A stretch of DNA of 64,000 nucleotides from Fluviirhizobium alvei (GTDB taxonomy: Bacteria > Pseudomonadota > Alphaproteobacteria > Rhizobiales > Rhizobiaceae): positions 25,972 through 89,971 of the forward strand of contig NZ_JAUOZU010000021.1 in the NCBI RefSeq assembly GCF_030551875.1. The letters run 5' to 3'. Positions 7,225-16,366 of the stretch are shown one piece after another. Below the pieces are notes generated by a model. It worked only from the letters and a program-made list of their open reading frames with translations. It was not told the origin of the DNA and searched no databases. Numbering within the stretch: the first letter of the stretch is position 1; each line of letters begins with the position of its first letter. A program made the position numbers and the translations under genes.

Positions 7225-8706
7225 TTACCAGGATTTGAGTGCCCGGAGCGTCGGCGTTTTCTTCAGCATATGCTCATCCATGCGGGCAAAGAGCCGCGAG
7301 AGAAGATCGACCGCCTCACCCACAGCCGGCCCCTTGTTGAGCATGACGCATTCGGCGCGCGCTGCCATGGCCGCATCCGTCATCTCGCCGCGCGAGGGCA
7401 CACCCTCCTTGACGAGATCCTCGAGCACCTGCGTCGCCCAGATGACGGGAACGCTGGCCGCTTCTGCGATCCAGAGGATTTCCTCCTGCATTTCGGCGAG
7501 CCGTTCGAAGCCGATCTCGGCGGCGAGATCACCACGTGCGATCATGACGCCGAAGGGACGGCGACCGGCGGCGGTGGCGATCAGCGCAGGAAGATTGCGC
7601 ACGGCCTCGGGCTGCTCGATCTTGGCAATCAGCCCGAGTTCGCGCTGAGGCGCACCGATGCGGGCGATCGCCTCCTCGAGGAGATCGATGTCGTCGGGAC
7701 GGCTGACGAAGGAATAGCCGATCATGTCGGCATTGGCGATCACCGCTTCGAGATCGTCGACATCCTTGCTGGTCAGCGGCGACAGGCCGAGAACCGTATC
7801 GGGCAAGTTGAGGCCCTTTTCCGGCTTGAACTTGGCGCCACCCGCCTTGGCGCGCGTTACGCGCAGGATCGCCGCACCTGGTTCCAGGCTTTCGACATAG
7901 GCTTCGAGCTTGCCATCGTCGTAGCGAACACGGTCGCCGACCGAAAGCCGCGTGACGATCTCCGGCAGCGATACGGTCGCAGCAGCGGCGATGCCCTCGG
8001 TCAGCCAGGGCTCGCCGGATGCCACGAGCCGGAGTGCATTGCCGAGTTCGATCTTCTTCTGTCCGGGATTGGTCACGACGTCGCCGGTGCGAATCTTCGG
8101 TCCGGCAATATCCATGAGGATGCGCGGCGAACGCCCGATTGCGGCCCCGGCAGCGCGGACATGCTTTGCCATCCGGGCCCAGACCTCGGCATCATCATGA
8201 GCACAATTGATCCGAGCGACATCCATGCCGCGGCGAACGAGATCGGCAATGAATTTCGGATCGTCAGCCGCTTCGGAGGGCATGGTGACCATGATCCGGC
8301 CACGGCGATCCGGATTCGGTGCGCCGAACAGGCGGTCGCTGGCATCTTCCAGCCGTTCCTCGCCGGCAAAGAAACGGTCGGGATCGAAATCAGTCGATTG
8401 CGGTGGAAGGCCGGCCACCAGAGACAGCGCCCTCTCGACGGCCGCAAGTGTCGGCTCAACCCGGCTTTCGAGACGGCCGAGAGACGACAGGCCGAACGGC
8501 ATCAGGCGGCGCTGCAAAATTCTCAGGTCGCGATGGCGAAGCGCCAGGTAATGCGCGAGGTTGGCGAGTGCCGCCTGTTCCTCGCTTTTGCCCCAGCTCT
8601 GCAACATCTGAAGGGCTTCGCGATGGACGGCCTCCGAAAGCGCCCTTATATCGGCGAGCAACTGTTCCGCTTCATTGAAATCATGGCTCGAAAGGGTCTG
8701 ATGCAT
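7225..8706 (-). CDS. Pyruvate-kinase-like protein lacking the C-terminal domain
   Basis: A 493-residue protein with pyruvate kinase A/B-domain motifs after an unrelated helical N-terminal extension of about 135 residues. Visible motifs are GMDVARINCAHD, LMDIAGPKIRTG, KGLNLPD, IAKIEQPEAV (catalytic Lys362), MIARGDLAAEIG and EMTDAAMAA. The chain ends just after the barrel, so the allosteric C domain of ordinary pyruvate kinases is missing. GVPSRGEMTD replaces the usual PTRAEVSD. I chose the start at 8706 (AGGAG eight bases upstream) over the one 30 bases earlier, which has no ribosome site. It may interconvert phosphoenolpyruvate and pyruvate or act on another phospho-enol substrate; it is unlikely to be the main glycolytic enzyme. 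Confidence 0.78.
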   Translation of the reverse strand: MHQTLSSHDFNEAEQLLADIRALSEAVHREALQMLQSWGKSEEQAALANLAHYLALRHRDLRILQRRLMPFGLSSLGRLESRVEPTLAAVERALSLVAGLPPQSTDFDPDRFFAGEERLEDASDRLFGAPNPDRRGRIMVTMPSEAADDPKFIADLVRRGMDVARINCAHDDAEVWARMAKHVRAAGAAIGRSPRILMDIAGPKIRTGDVVTNPGQKKIELGNALRLVASGEPWLTEGIAAAATVSLPEIVTRLSVGDRVRYDDGKLEAYVESLEPGAAILRVTRAKAGGAKFKPEKGLNLPDTVLGLSPLTSKDVDDLEAVIANADMIGYSFVSRPDDIDLLEEAIARIGAPQRELGLIAKIEQPEAVRNLPALIATAAGRRPFGVMIARGDLAAEIGFERLAEMQEEILWIAEAASVPVIWATQVLEDLVKEGVPSRGEMTDAAMAARAECVMLNKGPAVGEAVDLLSRLFARMDEHMLKKTPTLRALKSW

Positions 8707-9010
8707 GCGAGGCTCCTGCAATCCTGGCAGGAGCATAATCCGCTGCCTTCACCGCAATGTGACAGAAGCTCGCCTTTTGCCGGGATGCGCGCTTGTGCCG
8801 CATCGATTGGTTTCGGTGGAACCCGACCCGCGCTATCGCGTTTCAAGCCGGTAACGAAGATGAACCTCGGATTAATGCCCGTTTCAGTCATCATTCAGTC
8901 GGCATCGGCGAATATCACGCCAGTCAAACGATGACCTGTGCCGCGATTTGATCATGTTTCGCGACTAAGGACAGACTCGAAACGAAAAGAGAAGAAAGGC
9001 AGTAGCAGCC
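8707..9010 (+). promoter_or_regulatory. EcfG-type (general stress) promoter upstream of the RTX gene
   Basis: This 304-bp gap holds no gene. At 8818-8842 it contains GGAAC, exactly 16 bases, then CGTT, the established consensus of EcfG/RpoE2 general-stress promoters in Alphaproteobacteria, in plus orientation. A transcript would start near 8850 and carry about 160 bases of leader before the RTX gene at 9011. The motif match is exact; that it drives the RTX gene is inferred from orientation. Confidence 0.65.
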
Positions 9011-10024
9011 ATGGATTATGTAGGCGACGATCGCAGGGATTCTGTTTACCAGACCAACTCCCGTCCTTATTACAATATCTGGACCTATGGCGGGAACGAC
9101 TATGTCAGCCTGACCCTGATCGACACTTTCGTAAAGACGGGTACTGGTTCTGACACTGTCGTAAGCAAGGTCGAAGGCTGGAATGAAATCGATCTTGGCG
9201 AAGGTGGCGACACCTATATCGGCACCGGCTTCTCTACGCGTGGCAACCGTTACGACATCGTATCCGGCGGCTGGGGTTTCGACAAGTTCACCGTCGAAAC
9301 CAGCCATAGCGAATATTATGGCGATGGCGGCAACGACACGTTCAACACGACCGGTTACAACAACTATTTCGATGGTGGCGATGGGGTCGACACGATCAGC
9401 TACAAGATCCAGGACAATGACATCTATCTGCGCGGCAAGGGTGTCCTTGTCGATCTGAGCGGCCATTACGCCACCACGGGTGCTGCGCGTGAAGAAGAGA
9501 TCTGGAATGTCGAGAATGTCGGCGGCACATCCTATGCCGATACGCTGACCGGCGATAGTGTCGCCAACACGCTGACGGGCTATGCCGGTAATGACAAGCT
9601 CGACGGGCTTGGCGGCATGGACGTGCTGAATGGCGGCGATGGCAAGGATGATCTCTACGGCGGAGACGGCAACGACAAGCTGATCGGCGGCAAGGGCAAC
9701 GACCTGCTCTGGGGCCAGGGCGACGCCGATACGTTCGTCTTCCAGACGCTGCAGGATTCGGTGACCGGAAGCCAGCGCGATGTGATCAAGGATTTCAGCC
9801 GCGCCCAGGGTGATCTCATCGACCTGTCCGGCATTGATGCCATCAATGGCGGCGGCGACGACGAATTCACCTTCATCGGCAATCAGGCCTTCTCCGGTGA
9901 TGCCGGTGAACTGCGCTTTGCCAATGGCATTCTGTCAGGCGATACCAATGGTGATGGCACCGCCGATTTCTCGATCCGCGTCAACAACATGACCTCGATG
10001 AATTCGGGCGATTTCATTCTCTGA
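9011..10024 (+). CDS. RTX-type calcium-binding protein with serralysin-like C-terminus
   Basis: A 337-residue acidic, glycine-rich protein with no signal peptide, as expected for type I secreted RTX proteins. Residues 1-170 contain irregular Gly-Asn-Asp coils (YGGNDYV, GDGGNDTF, DGGDGVDTI); residues 190-240 hold canonical nonapeptide repeats (GYAGNDKLDG, GGDGKDDLYG, GGDGNDKLIG, GGKGNDLLWG). From DADTFVF onwards the C-terminus resembles the serralysin M10 C-terminal/secretion domain (DVIKDFSRAQGDLIDLSGID) and ends NSGDFIL. No catalytic domain is seen, so it is a calcium-folded exported protein, possibly an adhesin or matrix protein. The AGAAGAAAGG ribosome site is rather distant. Transcription is probably from the stress promoter upstream; a strong terminator follows. 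No exporter genes are nearby. Confidence 0.85.
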   Translation: MDYVGDDRRDSVYQTNSRPYYNIWTYGGNDYVSLTLIDTFVKTGTGSDTVVSKVEGWNEIDLGEGGDTYIGTGFSTRGNRYDIVSGGWGFDKFTVETSHSEYYGDGGNDTFNTTGYNNYFDGGDGVDTISYKIQDNDIYLRGKGVLVDLSGHYATTGAAREEEIWNVENVGGTSYADTLTGDSVANTLTGYAGNDKLDGLGGMDVLNGGDGKDDLYGGDGNDKLIGGKGNDLLWGQGDADTFVFQTLQDSVTGSQRDVIKDFSRAQGDLIDLSGIDAINGGGDDEFTFIGNQAFSGDAGELRFANGILSGDTNGDGTADFSIRVNNMTSMNSGDFIL

Positions 10025-10054
10025 TTTCGCCTCCTGAAATCGGAGCGGAATGCG

Positions 10055-10087
10055 AAAGGGCTGGACGGGAAACCGTCCAGCCCTTTT
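10055..10087. terminator. Strong bidirectional rho-independent terminator
   Basis: A perfect stem of 14 bp (10055-10068 against 10073-10086) around a GAAA tetraloop, with four T on the plus side and A-rich sequence giving T on the minus side. It lies between the convergent RTX and caspase/Sel1 genes and can end both transcripts. Confidence 0.92.
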
Positions 10088-10114
10088 CATTTGACGTCAG
10101 GCGATCAGGCTGGA

Positions 10115-13100
10115 TCAGCCGTTGACCAGGCGGTCGATCGCCGTTGCGGTGCTGGCGCCGAAGACACCATCGACCAGCCCCTTGTAGAGGCCGCGGCGGC
10201 GCAGCTCGCTCTGGATCTTCTTGCGGAAATCGGGCGAGAAACGGGTGGCGCCGGCCTTCATCTCGTCGATGAACTGCTGTTCGCCGCCCTCCATGCTGGC
10301 AAATGCCAGACGCTGCGCCTCGTCGAGATCGACATCGCCAGCCTGACCCTGATCATACATGTAGGCCAGATTGCCCATGGCATAGGTGTTGCCGGCATCA
10401 GCTGCCTTCCGGTACCAGCCCTTGGCGATCGCCAGATCCTGGGTGACGCCCATACCGTTTTCATAGAGCCAGGCAAGGGAAGCCATCGAATAGGCGTCGT
10501 TTCTTTCCGCACCCTTCTCGTACCAGGTTTTGGCCTCGGCATAGTCGACGTCGGTTCCGAGCCCGTTCTGGATTGCATATCCGAGCGAACCCATGGCATT
10601 GAGATCGCCAAGTTCCGCGCCGCGACGATAATAGTCGAGCGACTTGCGATAGTCGCGCGGGACGCCGGACCCTTCACGGTACATCCAGCCGAGCGCCGCA
10701 TTCGCATAGGCATCGTTGAGGCCGGCTGCGGTTTCATAGAGCCGCTTGGCTTCGGCGAGATCGACCGGGGTACCCATGCCGAACTGTTTCATGTAGCCGA
10801 GGCCTGAGGTGCCGTTCACATCGCCAAGTTCGTAAGCGCGCTGATAGAGTTCGAGCGCCTTTTCATAATCCTGCTCGACGCCCTTGCCCTCGCGATAGAG
10901 CCAGGCAAGCGCGGAGATGGAATAGCCATCATTGGCTTCCTCCCCCTTTTCATACCAGCGGCGCGCCTCCTCGAAATCGACGGCGATGCCGAGACCGTTC
11001 TGAAGCGCATAGCCGACCGCGCCCATGGAGCCGACATCGCCGGCTTCCGCCGCCTTCATGTAATAGACGAAGGACTTTTCATAGTCGCGCTCGACGCCAA
11101 CCCCTTCGCGGTAGGACCAGCCAAGAGCTGCCTGCGCCTCGGCATATTCCTGATCGGCAGCCTTGGTGAACCATTCGATCGCCTTTTCCTCATCCGCATC
11201 AACCGCACCATTGCCATTGCGATAGACGGTGGCGAGCGAGGCCTGCGCATAGGCATTGCCGGCGCGCGCCGCCTTTTCGAGCATCGCGACGCCCTTGGCT
11301 TCGTCCCTGGCTTCACCGTTGCCGTTGATCTTCAGCCAGGCCAGATTGACATAGGCATAGGCATTGCCGAGTTCGACGGCCTTGTTGTAATGGCCGCGAG
11401 CGGTGGCGACATCCTGCTTGGCCTGATAGGCGCGGCCCAGCATGTCATGCAGCATGGAATCGCCAGGCTCTTCGGCGATCGCCTGATTGCAGACATCGAT
11501 GACCCTGTCCGCCTGAAGCTTGACGAAGCTCACGCCTTCGAGCGTCGGATCATAGCCGGGTTCGGCTGCCAGCACGTAGCATTCCCGAGCCCGTGGCGTT
11601 TCGCTGCGCTTGTTGGGCTGGAAGGTGATGGCATCGGCAATCGAGGTGACGGTTTCCTCGCCGGCATCCTGATTGCCGTGCATGTCGTTTCCGGTCGATC
11701 CCTCGTCGGGCTTGCTATCCTCGTCCTGATCGTCCTGTTGCCGCTGGTCGGGCTGTTCGCCCGCCGCCAGCGCATCGATCGCCTCGTTGATCTCGTCGCC
11801 GAAATCGCCATTGACGAGACCGCTATAGAAGCCGCGCTCCTTCAAGACCTTCTGGAATTCCTTGCGGAAGGCGGCCGAGAAATTGGCCGGCATCGTCTTC
11901 AGCTCGTCGATCTTGGTCTTGTCGCCGCGCTCGACTGCCGCAATGGCCCAGCGCACCGCCTCGGCCGCATCGATCGGCGTGCCAAGCCCCTGATCGTAGA
12001 GACGCGACAGATTGCCCATGGCATAGGCATTGCCGCTGTTGGCCGCCTTTTCGTACCAGTAGCGCGCCTCGACATAATCCTGCTTCACGCCGGCGCCGGT
12101 ATCATAGAGGAAGCCGAGCGATGCCATGGAATAATCATCGCCGGCATTGGCACCCTTCTCGTACCAGCGCAGCGCTTCGGCGAAATTCTTGGCCATGCCG
12201 AGCCCGTTCTGGGCCGCGTAGCCCATGGCGGCGATCGAGGCATTGTCGCCTGCAGCCGCGCCGCGACGATAATAATCGAGCGACTTCACATAATCCTGCT
12301 CGACGCCAACGCCCTCGCGATAGAACCAGCCGAGATTGCCGAGTGCCACGGCATTGCCCTGACGCGCCGCCTTCTCATACCATTTGATCGCTTCGGCATC
12401 GCTCTGATCGACGCCCTGGCCGTTGCGGTAGAGATAGCCGAGGGCCGCTTCCGCGGCATGATTGCCGGATTTGGCGGCCTTTTCGAACAGGTCGCGGCCC
12501 TTGGCAGCATCGATCGGCCCGTCGAGTCCATAGACGGCAAACCAGCCGAGATTGGTCTGCGCATAGAGATCGCCAAGCTTGGCCGCCTTTTCATAGTTGC
12601 GGCGCGCCTCGGTGAAATTGCGGTCGGCCTCATGGGCACGACCGAGCAGGTTCACCAGCATTCCGTCTTCGGGATATTCGTTGACCGCTTGCGCGCAGGC
12701 CGTCAGCGCCCGCTTGGCATCGATGCGGGCCATATAGACGCCCGGGAAACCGGGCAGCGATTGCGGCTCGGCAGCGAGCAGGTAGCAATCGCGTGCGGCG
12801 GGCGAAGCCTTGGCGGCATCGGAAATCGTCGGGTTCTGCACCGGCGCCATCATACCGATGGCGACTTCGGCCTCCGGCCGAAACTTGCTTTCGGGATAGC
12901 GTTCGATGAACCGCTTGAGTGCTGCGATATCGGTCGAACCCTTGAGCGCCTCCCAGGCGATCTGGTCTGCGCTCACCTCGGCCTTGGCTTCCGCTTCGGC
13001 AAGCAGCTTGAGCTTCTTCTGCGCCAGCATCTTGTAGACCGGATCGGCGCCATGCTTGGCGATGAAGGCTTCCAGCAACTCCTTGTCGGCGAGATCCTTG

Positions 13101-13990
13101 ATGTTCTGCCAGTCGGCCGCCGCCGAGGAAATGCCGTTCGGTGCGGTTTCTTCCTTCTTTTCCGGCTTGGTCTCGGTCTTGTTGATGGTGATGTTCAGTT
13201 CCTTGATCGACAGGAAGATCTGCGCACCGCCGAGCGAACCGTAGACGAACGGTTCCTGCTTGCGCTGGGTGACCTTGACGACCTCGTCGCGTACCTGGCC
13301 GAAGGCGATACGAACATCGACGCCCGGCTGGGCGAGGTATTTGGAAAGCGCTTCGGCAAAGGGGCTGTTCACACCCGCGCCGTCGAGCGCCACGGTGCCG
13401 GCGCGCGAGGCATAGGCGACCAGCGTATCGGCGCCTTCCGGCTCGACCTTGGCAAGGCCGCGCTGGATGGCGCGGGTGCCGGAGCTCGTCGCCATCGCAT
13501 CGATGAAGGGGTTGTTGCGGCAGGCATCGAGAATGACGAGCTTGAGCTTGGTGGCGCCATTGAGCGACCGTTCGGCGCGATCGAGCGGCAGCGCCTCGTC
13601 CTCGACATCCTTGTCGGAACGCAGCACCGCATCGGTGGGGATGAGATAGTTGGTGCCATTCATCTCCATCCCGTGGCCGGAATAGTAGAGCACCGCGATC
13701 TCGGCACCATCGGCCTTGTCTTCGAAGGCGCGCAGGGTTTTGCGCATGGTGACCAGATCGAGATCGATGGCCACCTCGACATCATCGAAGCCGGCATCAA
13801 GGAAGGTCTTGCGCATCAGTTCGACATCGTTGGCCGGATTGCGCAACGGTGTCGTCGACCGATATTCCTGATTGCCGATGAGAAGCGCGACGCGCTTGGC
13901 GGCTTCGGCGATATCTACGGTTGCGGCAACAAGCGTTACCGCAACAATCACGAGGGACAATCGTCGCCCGAATTCCCCGCTTTTCATCAT
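10115..13990 (-). CDS. Exported caspase-domain (C14) protein with two Sel1-repeat/peptidoglycan-binding-like modules
   Basis: A 1291-residue protein. Residues 1-31 form a signal peptide ending AEA. Residues 32-262 are a caspase-like domain with the dyad intact: His106 in YYSGHGME and Cys157 in DACRNNP. A helical linker (about 265-390) follows. The rest is an internal duplication. Module 1 (about 399-746) starts ARDCYLLAAEP, continues with Sel1/TPR-like repeats (GWFYREGVGVEQDY type) and ends in a degenerate peptidoglycan-binding-like motif (LKERGFYSGLVNGDFG). An acidic Gln/Asp/Glu-rich linker (747-798) leads to module 2 (about 800-1291), starting ARECYVLAAEP and ending RRRGLYKGLVDGVFG. Two adjacent ATGs follow GGAGGTGA; the second is better spaced. 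Likely periplasmic; substrate unknown. Confidence 0.88.
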   Translation of the reverse strand: MMKSGEFGRRLSLVIVAVTLVAATVDIAEAAKRVALLIGNQEYRSTTPLRNPANDVELMRKTFLDAGFDDVEVAIDLDLVTMRKTLRAFEDKADGAEIAVLYYSGHGMEMNGTNYLIPTDAVLRSDKDVEDEALPLDRAERSLNGATKLKLVILDACRNNPFIDAMATSSGTRAIQRGLAKVEPEGADTLVAYASRAGTVALDGAGVNSPFAEALSKYLAQPGVDVRIAFGQVRDEVVKVTQRKQEPFVYGSLGGAQIFLSIKELNITINKTETKPEKKEETAPNGISSAAADWQNIKDLADKELLEAFIAKHGADPVYKMLAQKKLKLLAEAEAKAEVSADQIAWEALKGSTDIAALKRFIERYPESKFRPEAEVAIGMMAPVQNPTISDAAKASPAARDCYLLAAEPQSLPGFPGVYMARIDAKRALTACAQAVNEYPEDGMLVNLLGRAHEADRNFTEARRNYEKAAKLGDLYAQTNLGWFAVYGLDGPIDAAKGRDLFEKAAKSGNHAAEAALGYLYRNGQGVDQSDAEAIKWYEKAARQGNAVALGNLGWFYREGVGVEQDYVKSLDYYRRGAAAGDNASIAAMGYAAQNGLGMAKNFAEALRWYEKGANAGDDYSMASLGFLYDTGAGVKQDYVEARYWYEKAANSGNAYAMGNLSRLYDQGLGTPIDAAEAVRWAIAAVERGDKTKIDELKTMPANFSAAFRKEFQKVLKERGFYSGLVNGDFGDEINEAIDALAAGEQPDQRQQDDQDEDSKPDEGSTGNDMHGNQDAGEETVTSIADAITFQPNKRSETPRARECYVLAAEPGYDPTLEGVSFVKLQADRVIDVCNQAIAEEPGDSMLHDMLGRAYQAKQDVATARGHYNKAVELGNAYAYVNLAWLKINGNGEARDEAKGVAMLEKAARAGNAYAQASLATVYRNGNGAVDADEEKAIEWFTKAADQEYAEAQAALGWSYREGVGVERDYEKSFVYYMKAAEAGDVGSMGAVGYALQNGLGIAVDFEEARRWYEKGEEANDGYSISALAWLYREGKGVEQDYEKALELYQRAYELGDVNGTSGLGYMKQFGMGTPVDLAEAKRLYETAAGLNDAYANAALGWMYREGSGVPRDYRKSLDYYRRGAELGDLNAMGSLGYAIQNGLGTDVDYAEAKTWYEKGAERNDAYSMASLAWLYENGMGVTQDLAIAKGWYRKAADAGNTYAMGNLAYMYDQGQAGDVDLDEAQRLAFASMEGGEQQFIDEMKAGATRFSPDFRKKIQSELRRRGLYKGLVDGVFGASTATAIDRLVNG

Positions 13991-14152
13991 TCACCTCCGC
14001 AATAGCTGCGGGAATATTACGGATGAGGGTGACTGTTTCAATGTCAGCCCGGAAGAAATTCGTGCTTTTCCTTTCACAAGGTTCGTTCCGGCCCGTTGCG
14101 GACCGGAAAAGCACGCAGTTTCCGGGCTGACTTTTTGCGGCATGCCTCGCCG

Positions 14153-15535
14153 TCAGGCGGGCTGCAGGAGGCCGAAACGCCAGCCGGTGCGACGGGCGTT
14201 GACGGCAAGCATGGTCAGGATCAGCACGAACATCAACACCTCGGCGACCGGTGTGCTCATCCAGATGCCGGTCTCGCCGAACGCGAACGGCAGGAGGAAC
14301 GACAGGGGAATGCTGAAGAGATAGATGCGCGACAGCCCGAACAGGCCAGCCTTCGAAGCCATGCCCATGGCCTGGAAATAGCCCGACAGCACCATGGGAA
14401 TGCCGAAGAACAGATAGGCAGCCACGGTATAGGGCAGGATGCGTCGGGTTTCGGCGATCACGGCCGGATCATCGACAAAGCCGGCGCCCAGGCTGCCGGA
14501 CAGGGCAAAGATCACCAGCTCGACCAGACCGCAATAGAGGATTGCGGTTGTCAGTGCGATCACCAGACTGCGGTTGGCGCGCGCCGCCATGCCAGCGCCG
14601 ACATTGTTGCCGCAGATGGTCTGGAAAGCGATATTGACCCCCATCAGCGGCAGATAGGCGAAGGTAAGGATGCGGTTGACGATACCGTAGGCGGCGATGG
14701 TGGCGACATAGCTTCCCTCCTGCCAGATCCTGAGATTGAAGATCATGGCCGCGGACAGAAGCGAGATGCCAAGCAGGCCGAGGCTGGTGGGGGCGCCAAG
14801 CGCCAGCATCTGCCGCCAATGCTCGATCCGCCCGGACCAGGCCAGACGCAGGGCCGACTTGTTTGACCAGCGATAGGCGATGACGACGAGCAGGCAGATG
14901 AGCTGCGCCAGAACCGAACCGATGGCGGAACCGGCGACACCCCAGCGAAAACCACCGGTGAAGAGCCAGTTGAAGCCGATATTGAGCAATGTGGCCGAGA
15001 CGGTGACCAGCGCCATGAAGCCAAGCTTGCCCTCGCAACGCAAGGCATCGATCTGCAACGACAGCCAGAAGGCGATCGGCGCGGTGGCCATGGTGATGCC
15101 CATGAAAATGCGCGCATTATTGGCAACGGCTTCAGCACCGCCCGCCCCGCGTTCGATGACGGCGGGCCCCGCGAGGAAATAGATGGCCATGGCAATCAGG
15201 ACGATCACGGTGGCGAGAACATGGGCGCTCGCGAAGGTGCGTTCGGCAGCGTGTCGATCAGAGGCGCCGAGCTGGCGGGCGAGAATGCTCGCCATTCCGT
15301 TCGAAACCAGCGTCTGCATGGCATAGAGCATCATCATCAACGGAAAGATGAGGGTGACGGCCGACAGCGCATCGGCGCCGACATAGAGGCCGAGGAAGAA
15401 GGCATCCGCGACGACATAGAGGCCGTTGATGGTCATGATGAGGATGATTGGCGCCGCAGTGCGCGCAAAAAGCGCGCCGAGATTGCCGCGCAGATAGATA
15501 TTCACATTGCTGTTGTCGGATCGTGGCTCGGACAT
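14153..15535 (-). CDS. MATE-family multidrug/Na+ antiporter
   Basis: A 460-residue polytopic protein with about 12 membrane segments in two homologous halves, as in multi-antimicrobial extrusion (MATE) transporters, which export cationic drugs or metabolites using Na+ or H+. Typical features are an N-terminal APIILIMTINGLYVVADAFF helix and GNNVGAGM in the second half, matching the conserved NxxGAG-type motif. I placed the start at 15535 (MSEPRSDN), which has GAGG five bases upstream; an open 50-residue extension upstream looks non-coding. It stands alone between the caspase/Sel1 gene and the divergent PilZ gene. Substrate unknown. Confidence 0.88.
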   Translation of the reverse strand: MSEPRSDNSNVNIYLRGNLGALFARTAAPIILIMTINGLYVVADAFFLGLYVGADALSAVTLIFPLMMMLYAMQTLVSNGMASILARQLGASDRHAAERTFASAHVLATVIVLIAMAIYFLAGPAVIERGAGGAEAVANNARIFMGITMATAPIAFWLSLQIDALRCEGKLGFMALVTVSATLLNIGFNWLFTGGFRWGVAGSAIGSVLAQLICLLVVIAYRWSNKSALRLAWSGRIEHWRQMLALGAPTSLGLLGISLLSAAMIFNLRIWQEGSYVATIAAYGIVNRILTFAYLPLMGVNIAFQTICGNNVGAGMAARANRSLVIALTTAILYCGLVELVIFALSGSLGAGFVDDPAVIAETRRILPYTVAAYLFFGIPMVLSGYFQAMGMASKAGLFGLSRIYLFSIPLSFLLPFAFGETGIWMSTPVAEVLMFVLILTMLAVNARRTGWRFGLLQPA

Positions 15536-15813
15536 AGGGGCCTCAATTGCAGAAATAGCCAACGCATACGCAGGTGCCGGCGTCGCTGTCTTCGAAAAAT
15601 GATTGTGAAAGGAATTCACCGCGAAAAATCGGCGGCAGGTCTCCGAACCTGGGGACTGTTTAAAAAGCAGACAGGCCAATGTCAAGCTTTGTTGGTACTA
15701 TTCTTTACCTGACTTTAACCAGCACAATAAAAGCAATGAATTACAACGGAAAATTCAAAATTGATAAACCAGCGTTTCGTAGGATTGCAGCAGGTTTAAC
15801 GAGGGAGGGAATT

Positions 15814-16191
15814 ATGCCCCTTTCAAACAGCGAAAGCTTCAAAGAATTTCACGACCGGTTGCGGCTGCACAATCCGCGCCACAGTTTCAAGATGCACACG
15901 ATCGACCGTCCGGGCCAGATCATTCCGGTGGGACAGGGCCTGAAGATTGCCGTGCGCTATAATTGTCTGGTCCAGAAAATTTCATCGGCGGGCGCGATGC
16001 TCGATCTCAGTCCGCGCGTCCAGTTGCCCAAGAATTTCTTCCTGGTCATCCTTGGTTCTTCGGAAGAAATCGGCGCCACAGAGTTCCAGCGCAAGGGCGC
16101 AACCCTGGTTGTGAAGTTCAACATGTTCCTGGATGCGGGCTTTCTCGAAACCCTCGTCGGGGCAGCATCGCTCGAGGGCGACGTCGTCTGA
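15814..16191 (+). CDS. PilZ-like protein with degenerate c-di-GMP motifs
   Basis: A 125-residue soluble protein that aligns along its length with the PilZ protein encoded 175 bp downstream. The c-di-GMP motifs are altered: the RxxxR site reads R22-H-S-F-K26, and the (D/N)xSxxG site reads K55-I-S-S-A-G60. The hydrophobic strands (CLVQKISSAGAMLDL, FFLVILG, LVVKFN) of the PilZ barrel are kept. It may therefore bind c-di-GMP weakly, or act as a partner that does not bind it. The start has a GAGGGAGG site six bases upstream. A weaker CtrA-like sequence (TTTA-N7-TTAAC) lies about 100 bp upstream. A terminator follows, so it is transcribed separately from its paralogue. Confidence 0.72.
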   Translation: MPLSNSESFKEFHDRLRLHNPRHSFKMHTIDRPGQIIPVGQGLKIAVRYNCLVQKISSAGAMLDLSPRVQLPKNFFLVILGSSEEIGATEFQRKGATLVVKFNMFLDAGFLETLVGAASLEGDVV

Positions 16192-16228
16192 CGGCAGCCA
16201 TCACCTTTTTCTTTATCCAACCATGCAG

Positions 16229-16253
16229 ACCGGGCCGCAAGAGGCCCGGTTTT
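16229..16253 (+). terminator. Rho-independent terminator after the first PilZ gene
   Basis: Perfect 8-bp stem ACCGGGCC (16229-16236) and GGCCCGGT (16243-16250) with a six-base loop and a run of four T starting at the stem end. Confidence 0.85.
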
Positions 16254-16366
16254 CGTTTGCCCGATCGATGGCCATTTCAAACGCAAGACTTCCCTAAAAC
16301 TTTAATTTTAGCATTGAATGAAGTGCAACACCTCCATGCGATGGTTTCTCAAAAGGAGACTGCACC

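Noticed and set aside
11390..14005. Long open frame on the plus strand opposite the caspase/Sel1 gene
   Set aside because: It is a mirror of a GC-rich gene; composition is typical of antisense frames (many Arg, Gly, His, Ile), no domain is recognisable, and the minus-strand protein has clear domains.
14103..14125. CCGGAAA/TTTCCGG hairpin downstream of the MATE gene
   Set aside because: Seven-base stem, nine-base loop, no T-run in the needed direction; not strong enough to call a terminator.
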